From positions 12,888-76,887 of the forward strand of contig JBAZYO010000019.1 of assembly GCA_041659285.1 (NCBI GenBank): DNA of 64,000 nt. Direction: 5' to 3'. Below the pieces are notes generated by a model, which saw nothing but the letters and a program-made list of their open reading frames with translations, searched no databases and was not told the origin of the DNA. The number at the start of each line of letters is the position of its first letter. Position 1 is the first letter of the stretch. This DNA is from Vicinamibacterales bacterium. GTDB lineage: Bacteria > Acidobacteriota > Vicinamibacteria > Vicinamibacterales > UBA2999. Both the position numbers and the translations under genes were made by a program. Shown one piece after another: positions 25,403-34,607 of the stretch.

Positions 25403-25447
25403 GGGGTCAGACCCCTCGCGGGCACGACTTGCTCGGGGTCAGACCCC
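25403..25447. repeat. two direct copies of the palindrome GGGGTCAGACCCC
   Basis: The 13-base palindrome occurs at 25403-25415 and again at 25435-25447, with TCGCGGGCACGACTTGCTC between them. The second copy ends one base before a TATAAT. A dispersed short repeat is the simplest reading; an operator for a dimeric regulator is possible. Confidence 0.7.
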
Positions 25448-25448
25448 G

Positions 25449-25454
25449 TATAAT
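25449..25454 (+). promoter_or_regulatory. -10 box, leaderless arrangement, for the small protein at 25461
   Basis: TATAAT is 6 bases before ATG 25461, the same spacing as at pyrH and the GHMP kinase. A possible -35 TTGCTC (25429-25434) is only 14 bases upstream, which is too close for a standard promoter. Confidence 0.5.
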
Positions 25455-25460
25455 CCCTGC

Positions 25461-25826
25461 ATGGATCCCGTCGCGGAAATCAAGAAGCTCTACTACGGCG
25501 CCACCAAGGCCACCATCCAGAGGGACGTCGAACGGGCCATCGACCTGCTCAAGACGCTGCCGACGGAAGAGGAGCGTGAGCGCGTCGCCGTGTATATGGA
25601 TGGACTGTCGCAGATGCGGTCGGAGTGGTCCGCCTCCGCTCGCCCGAAGGCTGGCGAGCTTCGGCGAGAGCCCGCCGAAGCGGCCTCCGGCCGCGCAGGC
25701 GGCTCGCAGGCGGCGCGGGGCGGCGTCTCTACTTCCGAGGCGCGCTCAGGCGCTTCCGGGCCGCGAGGCGCAGCGCCTCCGCGATATTCCGGTCCGCCGA
25801 AAGCCTCTTCACGTCGCCCTCGGTAA
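25461..25826 (+). CDS. small protein of unknown function with a low-complexity C-terminal extension
   Basis: I do not recognise this 121-residue protein. The first 55 residues look like a real compact helical domain (D-P-V-A-E-I-K-K-L-Y-Y-G ... V-A-V-Y-M-D-G-L-S-Q-M-R). The rest is Arg/Ala/Gly/Ser-rich and is encoded by inverted GC words (CTCGCCCGAAG at 25639-25649, CTTCGGCGAG at 25659-25668), and the last 98 bases overlap the convergent minus-strand gene. I infer that a palindromic repeat has fallen into or next to the original stop and extended the frame. A leaderless -10 precedes it. Confidence 0.6.
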   Translation: MDPVAEIKKLYYGATKATIQRDVERAIDLLKTLPTEEERERVAVYMDGLSQMRSEWSASARPKAGELRREPAEAASGRAGGSQAARGGVSTSEARSGASGPRGAAPPRYSGPPKASSRRPR

Positions 25827-26505
25827 GGCGCTGCATCAGGTTTATCGACATCGCGACCGGCGTCTTCGAGTTCTTGACCAGGCTGAGCACCACGCTGTAG
25901 TTCTTGGTCCACGCGCGGCTTGACGCGATGGTGCGGAGAATATCCTCGGAGACGTTCCCCATCTTGGCGAAGGCCTCGACCTCGGCATCGTTCACTTTCG
26001 GGCAGCTGAGCACCGCCGAGGCCACCATCCGGTTGGGGTCGCGAATCAGGACCGCCCGCATTTCCCGCGTGCCCTTCATGGCGCACTTCACCTTTTCCGG
26101 TACGCTCATCGAGGCCAGCCGCTGCGTGAAGGTCTGCGCCGTCTCGCCTTCCAACTGGTCGTAGCTCATGCCCGAGTCGTCGGTGTCGATGAGGGGCTCG
26201 TCGAAGTCGGGCGCGGGGGTGTCGGACAGCGTGATGCCCCGGTGGATGAAGAACTCGCGGAGCTCGGTCGGGACGTCCGAGCGCGCGATGAAACTGCCGA
26301 TCAATTCGGCGGGCAGCGTCTTGAGGGTGGCCTCGGCGGTGTCGCGAATCTCGGTGTCGGCGTCTGACGAGAGGATCATCAGGATGCCGAGTTGCTCGAG
26401 GGGCCGCGGCGCCACCGCGCCCTGGGCGGCCAGCAACCGCACGTCGCGCGCCACTTCACCGCGCCGGAAGAAATCCAGCAGCGGCGTGCGTAGACCGGCT
26501 TCCAT
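25729..26505 (-). CDS. HEAT-like helical repeat protein of unknown function
   Basis: A 258-residue, mostly alpha-helical soluble protein without a signal peptide. Repeated units of about 35-40 residues with alternating hydrophobic positions (for example L-I-G-S-F-I-A-R, A-V-L-S-C-P-K-V-N-D-A-E-V, I-L-R-T-I-A-S-S-R-A-W) resemble HEAT or DUF2336-type repeats. Its start touches the stop of the RodZ-like gene, so the two are likely co-expressed. Function unknown. Confidence 0.75.
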   Translation of the reverse strand: MEAGLRTPLLDFFRRGEVARDVRLLAAQGAVAPRPLEQLGILMILSSDADTEIRDTAEATLKTLPAELIGSFIARSDVPTELREFFIHRGITLSDTPAPDFDEPLIDTDDSGMSYDQLEGETAQTFTQRLASMSVPEKVKCAMKGTREMRAVLIRDPNRMVASAVLSCPKVNDAEVEAFAKMGNVSEDILRTIASSRAWTKNYSVVLSLVKNSKTPVAMSINLMQRLTEGDVKRLSADRNIAEALRLAARKRLSAPRK

Positions 26506-27260
26506 CAGTAGCGAACCAGAAAGTCCTCGTAGTCGTCGCGGCCGATCCGGACCGACAGCACCTCGCCAGGTGCGCCAAGGAGCCGGCCGGCCTGGCCGTT
26601 GATGCTGAACTGCACGGCCGAGGCGTTGTCGCCCAGCAGCAGCAGTTCTTCACCCAGTTCGAGCGGGACGCTCTCGCCTTGTTCGACCGTGCGCCCCAGC
26701 ACTTCGCGGCCGTCGGCGACAATCCGCAACTGGCAGCGCGACGAGATGGTCAGGGTGACCACGACGGGCCGCGGCAACATCACCGAGGCTTCGGTGAAGC
26801 CGCCGGCCGGCAGCACTTCGGACTGAAACCTGGCGGGCAGCGGCGGCGCCGCTTCGACGACCGTCGCCACGTTGGTGGCACGAATCGATGGCCAGCCGAA
26901 ATAAGTCACGCCCGCCAGCAGGGGCAGCACCGCGCCCACAATCGTCAGGACCTTCTGGAACGATCGCGACGGCTCCGGTGTCACCACGACGGCCGCCGAG
27001 ACCGGCGACGGCAAGTCATCGGGATGCGCGGCCGTGAAGTCGCGCAGCATCTGTTCGGGATTGAGGCCGACCTCGCTGGCCACGGCGCGAACGATCGCGC
27101 GGCGGTAGATGCCTTCGGGCAAGGCCGAGACGCACCCGCCCTCCAACGCTTCGATGGTACGTACGGACAGCTTCGTCGTGTCGGCGAGCTGGCGACAAGA
27201 CAGGCCTTTCGCCTCGCGGGCCTGCTTCAGTCGCTTGGCCGGATCGAGCGTGCGTTGCAT
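26505..27260 (-). CDS. RodZ-like protein: cytoplasmic helix-turn-helix, one membrane helix, C-terminal beta domain
   Basis: The 251-residue protein has an XRE-like helix-turn-helix at the N-terminus (R-L-K-Q-A-R-E-A-K-G-L-S-C-R-Q-L-A, about 10-65), a Pro-rich segment, one transmembrane helix (about 100-120, V-L-T-I-V-G-A-V-L-P-L-L-A-G-V) and a C-terminal beta-rich domain (about 145-251) like the DUF4115 domain of RodZ. RodZ links MreB to the membrane to set rod shape; no mre genes are nearby, so the role is inferred from architecture. A 73-base gap upstream should hold its promoter. Confidence 0.8.
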   Translation of the reverse strand: MQRTLDPAKRLKQAREAKGLSCRQLADTTKLSVRTIEALEGGCVSALPEGIYRRAIVRAVASEVGLNPEQMLRDFTAAHPDDLPSPVSAAVVVTPEPSRSFQKVLTIVGAVLPLLAGVTYFGWPSIRATNVATVVEAAPPLPARFQSEVLPAGGFTEASVMLPRPVVVTLTISSRCQLRIVADGREVLGRTVEQGESVPLELGEELLLLGDNASAVQFSINGQAGRLLGAPGEVLSVRIGRDDYEDFLVRY

Positions 27261-27333
27261 GGCTGCAGCGGCGATGGACGGACGTTGGTTAATTGCCAGA
27301 ACTGCCTATCTTTCAAGGGGGCAGACGGACATC

Positions 27334-28002
27334 TTAAGAAACCGGGTGTGCAGAGTCAAACCCCAAACGCATCACCATGACCCGTTTCTGCACAAACTCA
27401 TCCATGCGAGCACCGGGGTCTGGAAGGAAGGCCCCGATCGCCGCCAAGCCGGCTGCGCCACTAGCTGCCACGAGAGGAATTGATGGCAGGTCCACTCCGC
27501 CGATGGCGAGGACCGGCCGACCGGCAGCCGCCGACACCACACCCGCCAATCCGTCCCAGCCAAGGCACACCGCCGACGGCTTCGACACCGTCGGCAACAC
27601 CGTTCCGGCAATGAGGTAGTCGGCATCTGCCGCGGCCGATGCCGCGGCCTGACCGTGAATGGATCGGCCCACCAGGAAGCCGGCAGGCGACAGCCGCCGG
27701 GCGGCGGCCGTCGTGAAGGACCGCTCCTTCAGGTGAACGCCCGCGGCCCCGGTCACCAGCGCCACGTCGAGCCGATCGTTCACCAGGATCCGGCTGGACG
27801 TGTCCCGGGTATCAGCAACGACCAGCCGCACAAGGTCCGCGAGGGCCCTCGCCTCCAGGTCCGGCTCCCGCACCTGCACCAGGTCCACACCGGCGGCCGC
27901 GGCGGCACGAATCAGTGCCCTGAGCGCGTCGATCCAGTCCCCGGGTCCCACGCCGAGCGCGGCGCCCAGCCGGCGGCGGTCGGTCACCAGGCACAGGATC
28001 AT
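27334..28002 (-). CDS. thiE: thiamine phosphate synthase / TenI-like protein
   Basis: A TIM-barrel of 222 residues. It has the early V-Q-V-R-E motif (about 42-46, pyrophosphate/metal site), V-N-D-R-L-D-V-A-L ... G-V-H-L (about 73-92), G-T-V-L-P-T-V-S-K-P (about 132-141) and A-I-G-G-V-D (about 170-175). ThiE joins HMP-PP and thiazole phosphate; TenI is a related aromatase with weaker phosphate sites, and the absence of other thi genes leaves that choice open. It overlaps the preceding small membrane protein (ATGA). Confidence 0.8.
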   Translation of the reverse strand: MILCLVTDRRRLGAALGVGPGDWIDALRALIRAAAAAGVDLVQVREPDLEARALADLVRLVVADTRDTSSRILVNDRLDVALVTGAAGVHLKERSFTTAAARRLSPAGFLVGRSIHGQAAASAAADADYLIAGTVLPTVSKPSAVCLGWDGLAGVVSAAAGRPVLAIGGVDLPSIPLVAASGAAGLAAIGAFLPDPGARMDEFVQKRVMVMRLGFDSAHPVS

Positions 28003-28232
28003 GCCGGGTCGTCGTCTGCTGGCTTGGCCGGCCGCGCCCCGAACAGGTCAGAGAGCTCGACCAGGGCCGCGCCGAGGTTGACAATGCCGAGGCCGCTGAT
28101 GGCGCCGCGGGCGTAGTTGCTGGTGAGCAGCGCCTTGATCGCCGGCGACCACTCGACAAAGTAGTTGCGTTCCCAGAAGGCGGACCACGGGATCAGCACC
28201 AGCAGGAGTCCTGTTTCGAGCAGGAGCGCCAC
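27999..28232 (-). CDS. small membrane protein of unknown function
   Basis: A 77-residue protein with a strong N-terminal hydrophobic segment (A-L-L-L-E-T-G-L-L-L-V-L-I-P-W) and a second one around I-S-G-L-G-I-V-N-L-G-A-A-L, giving one or two membrane spans and a charged C-terminus. GTG 28232 is used; a CTG at 28253, 4 bases from the TPR gene stop, would add seven hydrophobic/basic residues and may be the true start. It sits between the TPR protein and thiE with overlapping ends. Confidence 0.6.
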   Translation of the reverse strand: MALLLETGLLLVLIPWSAFWERNYFVEWSPAIKALLTSNYARGAISGLGIVNLGAALVELSDLFGARPAKPADDDPA

Positions 28233-28256
28233 GAAGAGGAGCCGCCTGAACAGAAA

Positions 28257-30323
28257 TCAGCCCCGGGCCTGGACTTTAGAGAGCCGGTCGATGCGCCCGG
28301 ACACGTCGCGGTAGCCGCCCGACTCGGATTCAAGCTCGACGAACACCGCCAGCGCGCGCGAGTGCTCCCCCACCGCTTCAAGCGTCTGGGCGAGGTCGTA
28401 CAGCAGAGCGCGCCCGGCCTCGGCCGTGGGGGCCGGCGCCTCGGCGGCGCGCTCCAGCCACTCGATGGCGTTGGCGGTCTCCTTGCGATCCAGGTACAGC
28501 CGTCCGAGCATCGAGGCGGCATCGAACCGCTGTCGTGGCGAGCTCGACGCGCCCTCCAGCGCCTTAATGGCGTCTTCGATCATGCCCATCTCGTGATACG
28601 TCAGCGCCAATCGGTATTGTTCCGCGGCGGCCTCTTCCGACGACTGGCGGCTCGACTCGTCACGCAGGCCGCGGAACACCTGGTCCAGCGAGCGCGGCGG
28701 GGGCGGCGTCAACACCGGGGGCGGCAACGGCGCCGGCGCTTCCTCGAGCGCGTCGCTCAAGTCGATTTCGATCGCGCCGAAGTCGGTGAACGACGGTTCG
28801 GCCGCCTCGGCGGCCCTGGCTGCCGGCGGCTTGGCTCTGGGTGGCGCCGGCGGCGCCTCGACCCGCGGCGGCGGCGTGTCGAACGACATCCCCTCGTTCA
28901 AGTCCATCTTCTCGCTGGCGAGGAACGGGCTGTCGCCGCTCAAGCGATCGGCGATGATCGCGTCGGGATCGCTTTCCCCCAGCATCACCAGCGCGCGGCG
29001 GAAGCGATCGAGATTGGCGCGGTTCCACGGCTCACGCGCGACGAGGTCTTCGCTGATGATGCGCGCTTCCAGGCCGCGGCCGACTTCGAGGTAGGCATCG
29101 GCCAGCTGCGCCTGCGCCTCGTACATCGTGGCCTCGAGCCCGCCGTCCACGCAGATTTCGACCAGGCGCATGAGCGCCACCAGGTGGCTCGGCACGCGGA
29201 TCGTGAACTCGTGCAGCGACACCGCGGCGGCGGCGTAGTCGCCGTCGGCAAGCGCGGCGTCGGCCACCGCGTCGATGCACTGATACCCGGCCTCCGGATT
29301 CGACTCGGCGAGCCGGCAGCCGACCACCACCGCGGCCTGCGCCTGGTTGCGATCGAGCGTCAGCGCCTGGATGATGGCGGCGCGGCCTTCGGCGAACCGG
29401 CCGGCGGTGAGTTCCATCTCGCCGAGCGTGATCCACAGCTTCGGGTCGCTCCCGGCCGTCTCCGCCGAGAGGTAGGTGCGGGCCTTGTCGAGGTCGCCGC
29501 GTGCCACGTAGGCCAGCGCGAGGCCGGCCCGGACGTCGAGGTCCGACGGGTCTGCCGCGGCCACCTCGCCCAGCACGTCGAGGGCGGCATCGCCCTGCCC
29601 GGTCCGCTCGAAGGCGGCGGCCACCTGCTTCAGTTCGGCGACGCCGCTTGCGACCTTGCGTGCCAGCTCGGGGGTGTTCCCCGACAGGTACGCGCCAAAC
29701 AGCCTGGTGCGCGTGTCGTCATCCGAGCTGTCGAGGTCAAAGGCGGCCTGCAGGGCGGTCAGCGCCTCGGCGCCGCGGTCCTGCTTCTCGTAGCGCACCG
29801 CCACGTCGCGGAACTCGCGGAGGGCCGTGGCCGCGTCACCGGTCTCGGCCGCCAGTTGCGCCGCCTTCATGCGGGCTTCGAGGTCGTCCGGATCGAGGGT
29901 GCCAAGGCGAATGGCGATTTCGGCCGCGCCCTTGCGGTCGCCGCGCGCCTTACGGCGATCGGCCACCGCCTGGAAGTACTGCTTGGCGTCGGCGAGCGTG
30001 CCCTGGCGGGCGGCGAGGTCGCCCGACTGCAGCAAGGCATACTCGTCGTCCGGCTTGAGCTTGAGGACCTTCTTGAAGAGCGCCGCAGCCTTCGGGTAGA
30101 ACCCCTCGGCGGCGAGGTGGTCGGCAATGCGGGTGAACTGCTGGAGACCCTTGTCTAGCTGGTTGGCGCGTACGTAGAGATCGCCAAGCGCATTGGCGCT
30201 GTTCCAATCACGGGGCTGGGCCTCGACGACCTTGACGTACTCCGCGATGGCCACATCGATGCGGCCCTGTCGCAGTGCTTTTTCCGCGCTCTTGAGCGCC
30301 CCTTCACGATCGAACGGCGGCAC
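28257..30323 (-). CDS. large TPR-repeat protein
   Basis: The 688-residue protein is built mostly of tetratricopeptide repeats: at least six are readable between about 5 and 400 (for example A-L-G-D-L-Y-V-R-A-N-Q, A-A-L-F-K-K-V-L-K-L-K-P-D-D, A-L-A-Y-V-A-R-G-D-L-D-K-A), then an acidic and Pro-rich linker (about 455-555), then more TPR-like helices to the end. There is no signal peptide or membrane helix. It begins with GTG 30323, 12 bases after rnhB, in the long minus-strand operon. A scaffold role is likely; partners unknown. Confidence 0.85.
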   Translation of the reverse strand: MPPFDREGALKSAEKALRQGRIDVAIAEYVKVVEAQPRDWNSANALGDLYVRANQLDKGLQQFTRIADHLAAEGFYPKAAALFKKVLKLKPDDEYALLQSGDLAARQGTLADAKQYFQAVADRRKARGDRKGAAEIAIRLGTLDPDDLEARMKAAQLAAETGDAATALREFRDVAVRYEKQDRGAEALTALQAAFDLDSSDDDTRTRLFGAYLSGNTPELARKVASGVAELKQVAAAFERTGQGDAALDVLGEVAAADPSDLDVRAGLALAYVARGDLDKARTYLSAETAGSDPKLWITLGEMELTAGRFAEGRAAIIQALTLDRNQAQAAVVVGCRLAESNPEAGYQCIDAVADAALADGDYAAAAVSLHEFTIRVPSHLVALMRLVEICVDGGLEATMYEAQAQLADAYLEVGRGLEARIISEDLVAREPWNRANLDRFRRALVMLGESDPDAIIADRLSGDSPFLASEKMDLNEGMSFDTPPPRVEAPPAPPRAKPPAARAAEAAEPSFTDFGAIEIDLSDALEEAPAPLPPPVLTPPPPRSLDQVFRGLRDESSRQSSEEAAAEQYRLALTYHEMGMIEDAIKALEGASSSPRQRFDAASMLGRLYLDRKETANAIEWLERAAEAPAPTAEAGRALLYDLAQTLEAVGEHSRALAVFVELESESGGYRDVSGRIDRLSKVQARG

Positions 30324-30335
30324 TTTGTACGGCCC

Positions 30336-30959
30336 TCACGCAATGGTATCAAACAGCGACGCCGGCCTGAATGTCCGCCGGTGCTGCGGCGAATAACCAA
30401 ACCGGGCCACGGCCGACAAGTGCTCGGCCGTCGCGTACCCCTTATGTCGGTCGAAACCGTATCTCGGGTCAGCGGCGTGGAGCTCTTGCATCATTCGATC
30501 CCGGGTCACTTTGGCGACGATTGACGCCGCGGCAATGGCCGACGAGCGGCGATCGCCGCCAATGACGCCGCGCTGGGCCATCGGCAATGACGGAATTCGA
30601 AACGCATCTACCAAAACCGCATCTGGCAGGGGGGCCAGCGCGAGCACGGCCCTCCGCATGGCCTGCAGCGTGGCCTGATGAATGTTGATGCGGTCGATCT
30701 CGCCGGGCGTCACCGAGACCACGGCCCAGGCGACCGACTTCGCGACAATTTCTTCGTGCAACCGCTCGCGGTGCGCGGCGGTCAGCGCCTTCGAGTCGGC
30801 CAGGCCGTCGATGCGCCGATTCGGGTCGAGGATGACCGCGCCGGCCATCACCGGCCCGGCCAGGCATCCCCGCCCCACTTCGTCCACGCCCGCCACGCAC
30901 ACGAAACCATAGCGCCGAAGCGCGTTCTCGATGGTGCGGCGGGCGGAGACCTTGCGCAC
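30336..30959 (-). CDS. rnhB: ribonuclease HII
   Basis: RNase HII cuts RNA in RNA-DNA hybrids and at single ribonucleotides. The 207-residue protein has the catalytic acids in G-V-D-E-V-G-R-G-C-L-A-G-P-V (about 24-37), V-D-A-F near 116, and K-V-T-R-D-R-M. GTG 30959 shares one base with the rplS stop. The trmD-rplS-rnhB order is widely conserved. Confidence 0.95.
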   Translation of the reverse strand: MRKVSARRTIENALRRYGFVCVAGVDEVGRGCLAGPVMAGAVILDPNRRIDGLADSKALTAAHRERLHEEIVAKSVAWAVVSVTPGEIDRINIHQATLQAMRRAVLALAPLPDAVLVDAFRIPSLPMAQRGVIGGDRRSSAIAAASIVAKVTRDRMMQELHAADPRYGFDRHKGYATAEHLSAVARFGYSPQHRRTFRPASLFDTIA

Positions 30960-31306
30960 TACGACGTCTTCTTGACTTCCTTCATGCGGGCGGCCTTGCC
31001 CTTGAGGTCGCGCAGGAAGTACAGCTTGGCGCGGCGGACCTTGGCGGAGCGCAGCACTTCGATCTTGGAAATCGTCGGCGAGTGGAGCGGAAAGATGCGC
31101 TCCACGCCCTGGCTGAACGACACCTTGCGCACGGTGAACGTCGCGCGATTGCCGCCGCGGCGAATGCCGATGACCACACCCTCGAAAATCTGGATGCGTT
31201 CCTTGTCGCCTTCCTTCACGCGCACGTGCACGCGCACCGTGTCGCCGGCCTTCATGCGGGGCCGCTCGACCAGTTGCGCCTTCTCAACCATCTCCATCGC
31301 AGTCAT
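30959..31306 (-). CDS. rplS: 50S ribosomal protein L19
   Basis: L19 sits at the 30S-50S interface. ATG 31306 (115 residues, M-T-A-M-E-M-V-E) has AGGAG about 7 bases upstream and overlaps the trmD stop; an in-frame GTG 8 codons upstream is less likely. The family core G-D-T-V-R-V-H-V-R-V-K-E-G, R-I-Q-I-F-E-G-V-V-I and R-R-A-K-L-Y-F-L-R is intact. Confidence 0.96.
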   Translation of the reverse strand: MTAMEMVEKAQLVERPRMKAGDTVRVHVRVKEGDKERIQIFEGVVIGIRRGGNRATFTVRKVSFSQGVERIFPLHSPTISKIEVLRSAKVRRAKLYFLRDLKGKAARMKEVKKTS

Positions 31307-32034
31307 CACTTGCTCCTTTTGCTCAACCACTCTTGTTCATCGGCATCGAGCGCCGCAGCCGCCAGCAGCTCCGGCCGCCGTTCGGCCGTCCGCGCCAGCG
31401 CCGCGTGGCGCCGCCACCGGCGAATCTCGCCGTGGTGCCCGGACAACAACACGGCGGGCACCTGCCGTCCTTCGAATTCCGCGGGTCTCGTGTAGTGCGG
31501 GTAATCGAGCAGCCCGCGCGTAAACGAATCCCCTTCCACCGACTGCTCGTCGCCGACCACGCCGGGGACCAGCCTCGCCATCGCGTCAACGACGGCGAGC
31601 GCCGGGATTTCGCCTCCCGACAGCACGTAGTCGCCGATCGACAGCTCTTCAGTCGCCAGCGCCTCGCGCACCCGCTCGTCGATGCCCTCGTAGCGCCCGC
31701 ACAGCAGCACGACGTGGCCCAGCCCCACCAGCCGCCGGGCGCCGGCCTGCGTGAACGGCACGCCCGCCGGCGTCAGCACCACCACCGCATCCGGCGTTCC
31801 GCGGCGGTCGCGAATCGCGGCGAGCGCGGCGAAGAACGGCTCGGGCTTCATCACCATGCCCGGCCCGCCGCCAAACGGCACGTCATCGACGACGTGGTGC
31901 TTGTCCGTCGTGTAGTCCCGGAGATTGTGGACCTCGACGTCGATCAGTCCACTGCTGCGAGCCCGGCCCACCACGCCTTCCGCGAGGCCGGCTTCGACCA
32001 TGCGCGGAAAGATCGTGATGACGTCGACCTTCAC
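31306..32034 (-). CDS. trmD: tRNA (guanine-N1-)-methyltransferase
   Basis: TrmD methylates G37 of tRNAs with G at position 36 and prevents frameshifting. GTG 32034 overlaps the rimM stop (GTGA) and gives 242 residues beginning (M)-K-V-D-V-I-T-I-F-P; the longer upstream extension is not family-like. The SPOUT knot motifs are present: L-L-C-G-R-Y-E-G-I-D-E-R (about 110-121), S-I-G-D-Y-V-L-S-G-G-E (about 132-142), and D-S-F and Y-P-H-Y-T-R-P. Confidence 0.95.
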   Translation of the reverse strand: MKVDVITIFPRMVEAGLAEGVVGRARSSGLIDVEVHNLRDYTTDKHHVVDDVPFGGGPGMVMKPEPFFAALAAIRDRRGTPDAVVVLTPAGVPFTQAGARRLVGLGHVVLLCGRYEGIDERVREALATEELSIGDYVLSGGEIPALAVVDAMARLVPGVVGDEQSVEGDSFTRGLLDYPHYTRPAEFEGRQVPAVLLSGHHGEIRRWRRHAALARTAERRPELLAAAALDADEQEWLSKRSK

Positions 32035-32564
32035 CGCCAATCCCCGTTCAGTTCCAGCAGCCCAGCGGGCGGCCGCACCGTAATTCGTCTCGCCGCGATG
32101 TCCACCGTGCAAATCGCGTCGGCCAGCGGGATCAGCAGTTCGCTCCGCTTGCCGGCCACCACCAGTCGCGGCTGCGCGGTGTTGCTGTGCACGTCCGTCA
32201 CCCGGCCAACCGTTTCGCCGCCCTCGGTGACCACCTCGCACCCAATCAGGTCGCGGTGGAAGAACTCACCCTCTGGCAGCAGTTCCGCATCGACTTCGTC
32301 GGTGCGCAGCTCCTGGCCGGCCAGCAGCTCCGCATCGTTCATCGAGCCCACCCCGGCGAACAGGATCACCGGGCGGCCCTGGTGCAGCCGCATGGTGACG
32401 ACTTCGAGCGTGGACGGCGTGCCGTCCTTCCGCCGGGTCCACAACCGGGCACCTTTCCGGAACCGCTCCTCCGGGAAGTCGGTCTCCGGGTTGACGATTA
32501 CCTCGCCGCGATTCCCGTGCGTGCGCGCCACGACGCCCACCAGGATCGCGTCATCCCATTCCAC
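32031..32564 (-). CDS. rimM: 16S rRNA processing protein RimM
   Basis: RimM assists 30S head assembly and binds S19. The 177-residue protein has the N-terminal RimM barrel (V-G-V-V-A-R-T-H-G-N-R-G-E-V, about 9-22) and a C-terminal PRC-barrel-like domain starting near the D-L-I-G-C-E-V-V-T-E-G-G segment (about 107-120), ending L-E-L-N-G-D-W-R. GTG 32564 start. It lies between khpA and trmD in the canonical rpsP-khpA-rimM-trmD-rplS order. Confidence 0.92.
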   Translation of the reverse strand: MEWDDAILVGVVARTHGNRGEVIVNPETDFPEERFRKGARLWTRRKDGTPSTLEVVTMRLHQGRPVILFAGVGSMNDAELLAGQELRTDEVDAELLPEGEFFHRDLIGCEVVTEGGETVGRVTDVHSNTAQPRLVVAGKRSELLIPLADAICTVDIAARRITVRPPAGLLELNGDWR

Positions 32565-32569
32565 AGGAT

Positions 32570-32824
32570 CTAGCTGCGGCCGGTTTGATCGCGAATGTCG
32601 AGGCTGACGCGCTTGTCGTCGGCCTCGGCGGCGCTCGACAGCAACGTGCGCAGCGCCGCCGCGGTGCGGCCCTGCCGGCCGATGACGCGGCCGAGGTCGC
32701 CCGAGGCGACCTGCAGTTCATACACCGTCGCGCCGCGGCGCTCCGATTCGCGCACGCTCACGGCGTCGGGCTGGTCGGCCAGCGCCCGCGCCACGGCTTC
32801 GATGAGGCCCTTGAGGTCCGCCAC
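32570..32824 (-). CDS. khpA: KH-domain RNA-binding protein KhpA (YlqC)
   Basis: An 84-residue single KH-domain protein. The central V-I-G-R-Q-G-R-T-A-A-A-L-R-T-L-L (about 46-61) holds the GxxG RNA-binding loop. Such proteins sit between rpsP and rimM in many bacteria and bind RNA with KhpB. It lies 5 bases upstream of rimM and 8 bases after rpsP. Confidence 0.92.
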   Translation of the reverse strand: MADLKGLIEAVARALADQPDAVSVRESERRGATVYELQVASGDLGRVIGRQGRTAAALRTLLSSAAEADDKRVSLDIRDQTGRS

Positions 32825-32832
32825 GGCCGCAC

Positions 32833-33126
32833 CTATGCCGTCGGGGCCACGGGCTGCGCCGTCACCGGCTCAACCACGGCGCCACGGTCGCGGGTCAGGT
32901 GCTTGGCCAGCAGCGTGCGGACCGAGTCCGACGGGCGGGCGCCCTGCTTGATCCAGTGGCTGACACGGTCCTTGTCGATTTCGACCACGGCCGGCTTGCT
33001 GCGGGGGTTGTAGAAGCCGAGCACCTCGATGTACTGGCCTTCCTTCTTCGAGCGGGCTTCCGAGACCACCACGCGGAAAAAGGGACGCTTCTTGGAACCG
33101 GTGCGACGCATACGAATCGACAGCAT
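32833..33126 (-). CDS. rpsP: 30S ribosomal protein S16
   Basis: S16 stabilises the 5' domain of 16S rRNA. The 97-residue protein begins M-L-S-I-R-M-R-R-T-G-S-K-K-R-P-F-F-R-V-V-V and contains L-G-F-Y-N-P and the V-S-H-W-I-K-Q-G-A-R-P-S-D-S-V family motif (about 62-76). It has a short variable C-terminus. It follows ffh by 51 bases. Confidence 0.97.
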   Translation of the reverse strand: MLSIRMRRTGSKKRPFFRVVVSEARSKKEGQYIEVLGFYNPRSKPAVVEIDKDRVSHWIKQGARPSDSVRTLLAKHLTRDRGAVVEPVTAQPVAPTA

Positions 33127-33177
33127 TGTGAACTCTCTAACAGCGGCACGACGAGGCCGCGCTTCTAGGTTAACGAC

Positions 33178-34539
<1,362 letters not shown>

Positions 34540-34607
34540 GGGCCATCACGGCAGAGGCCAACCTCCGCCGCGCAAACCCTTATCCTACATGAACTTCAGA
34601 AGAACGG

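Noticed and set aside
25403..25447. CRISPR-like direct repeats
   Set aside because: Only two copies of a 13-base palindrome with a short spacer, and no cas genes nearby.
28362..30158. A 598-codon open frame on the plus strand
   Set aside because: Opposite the TPR gene, whose repeats are readable. Composition is that of an antisense GC-rich frame.
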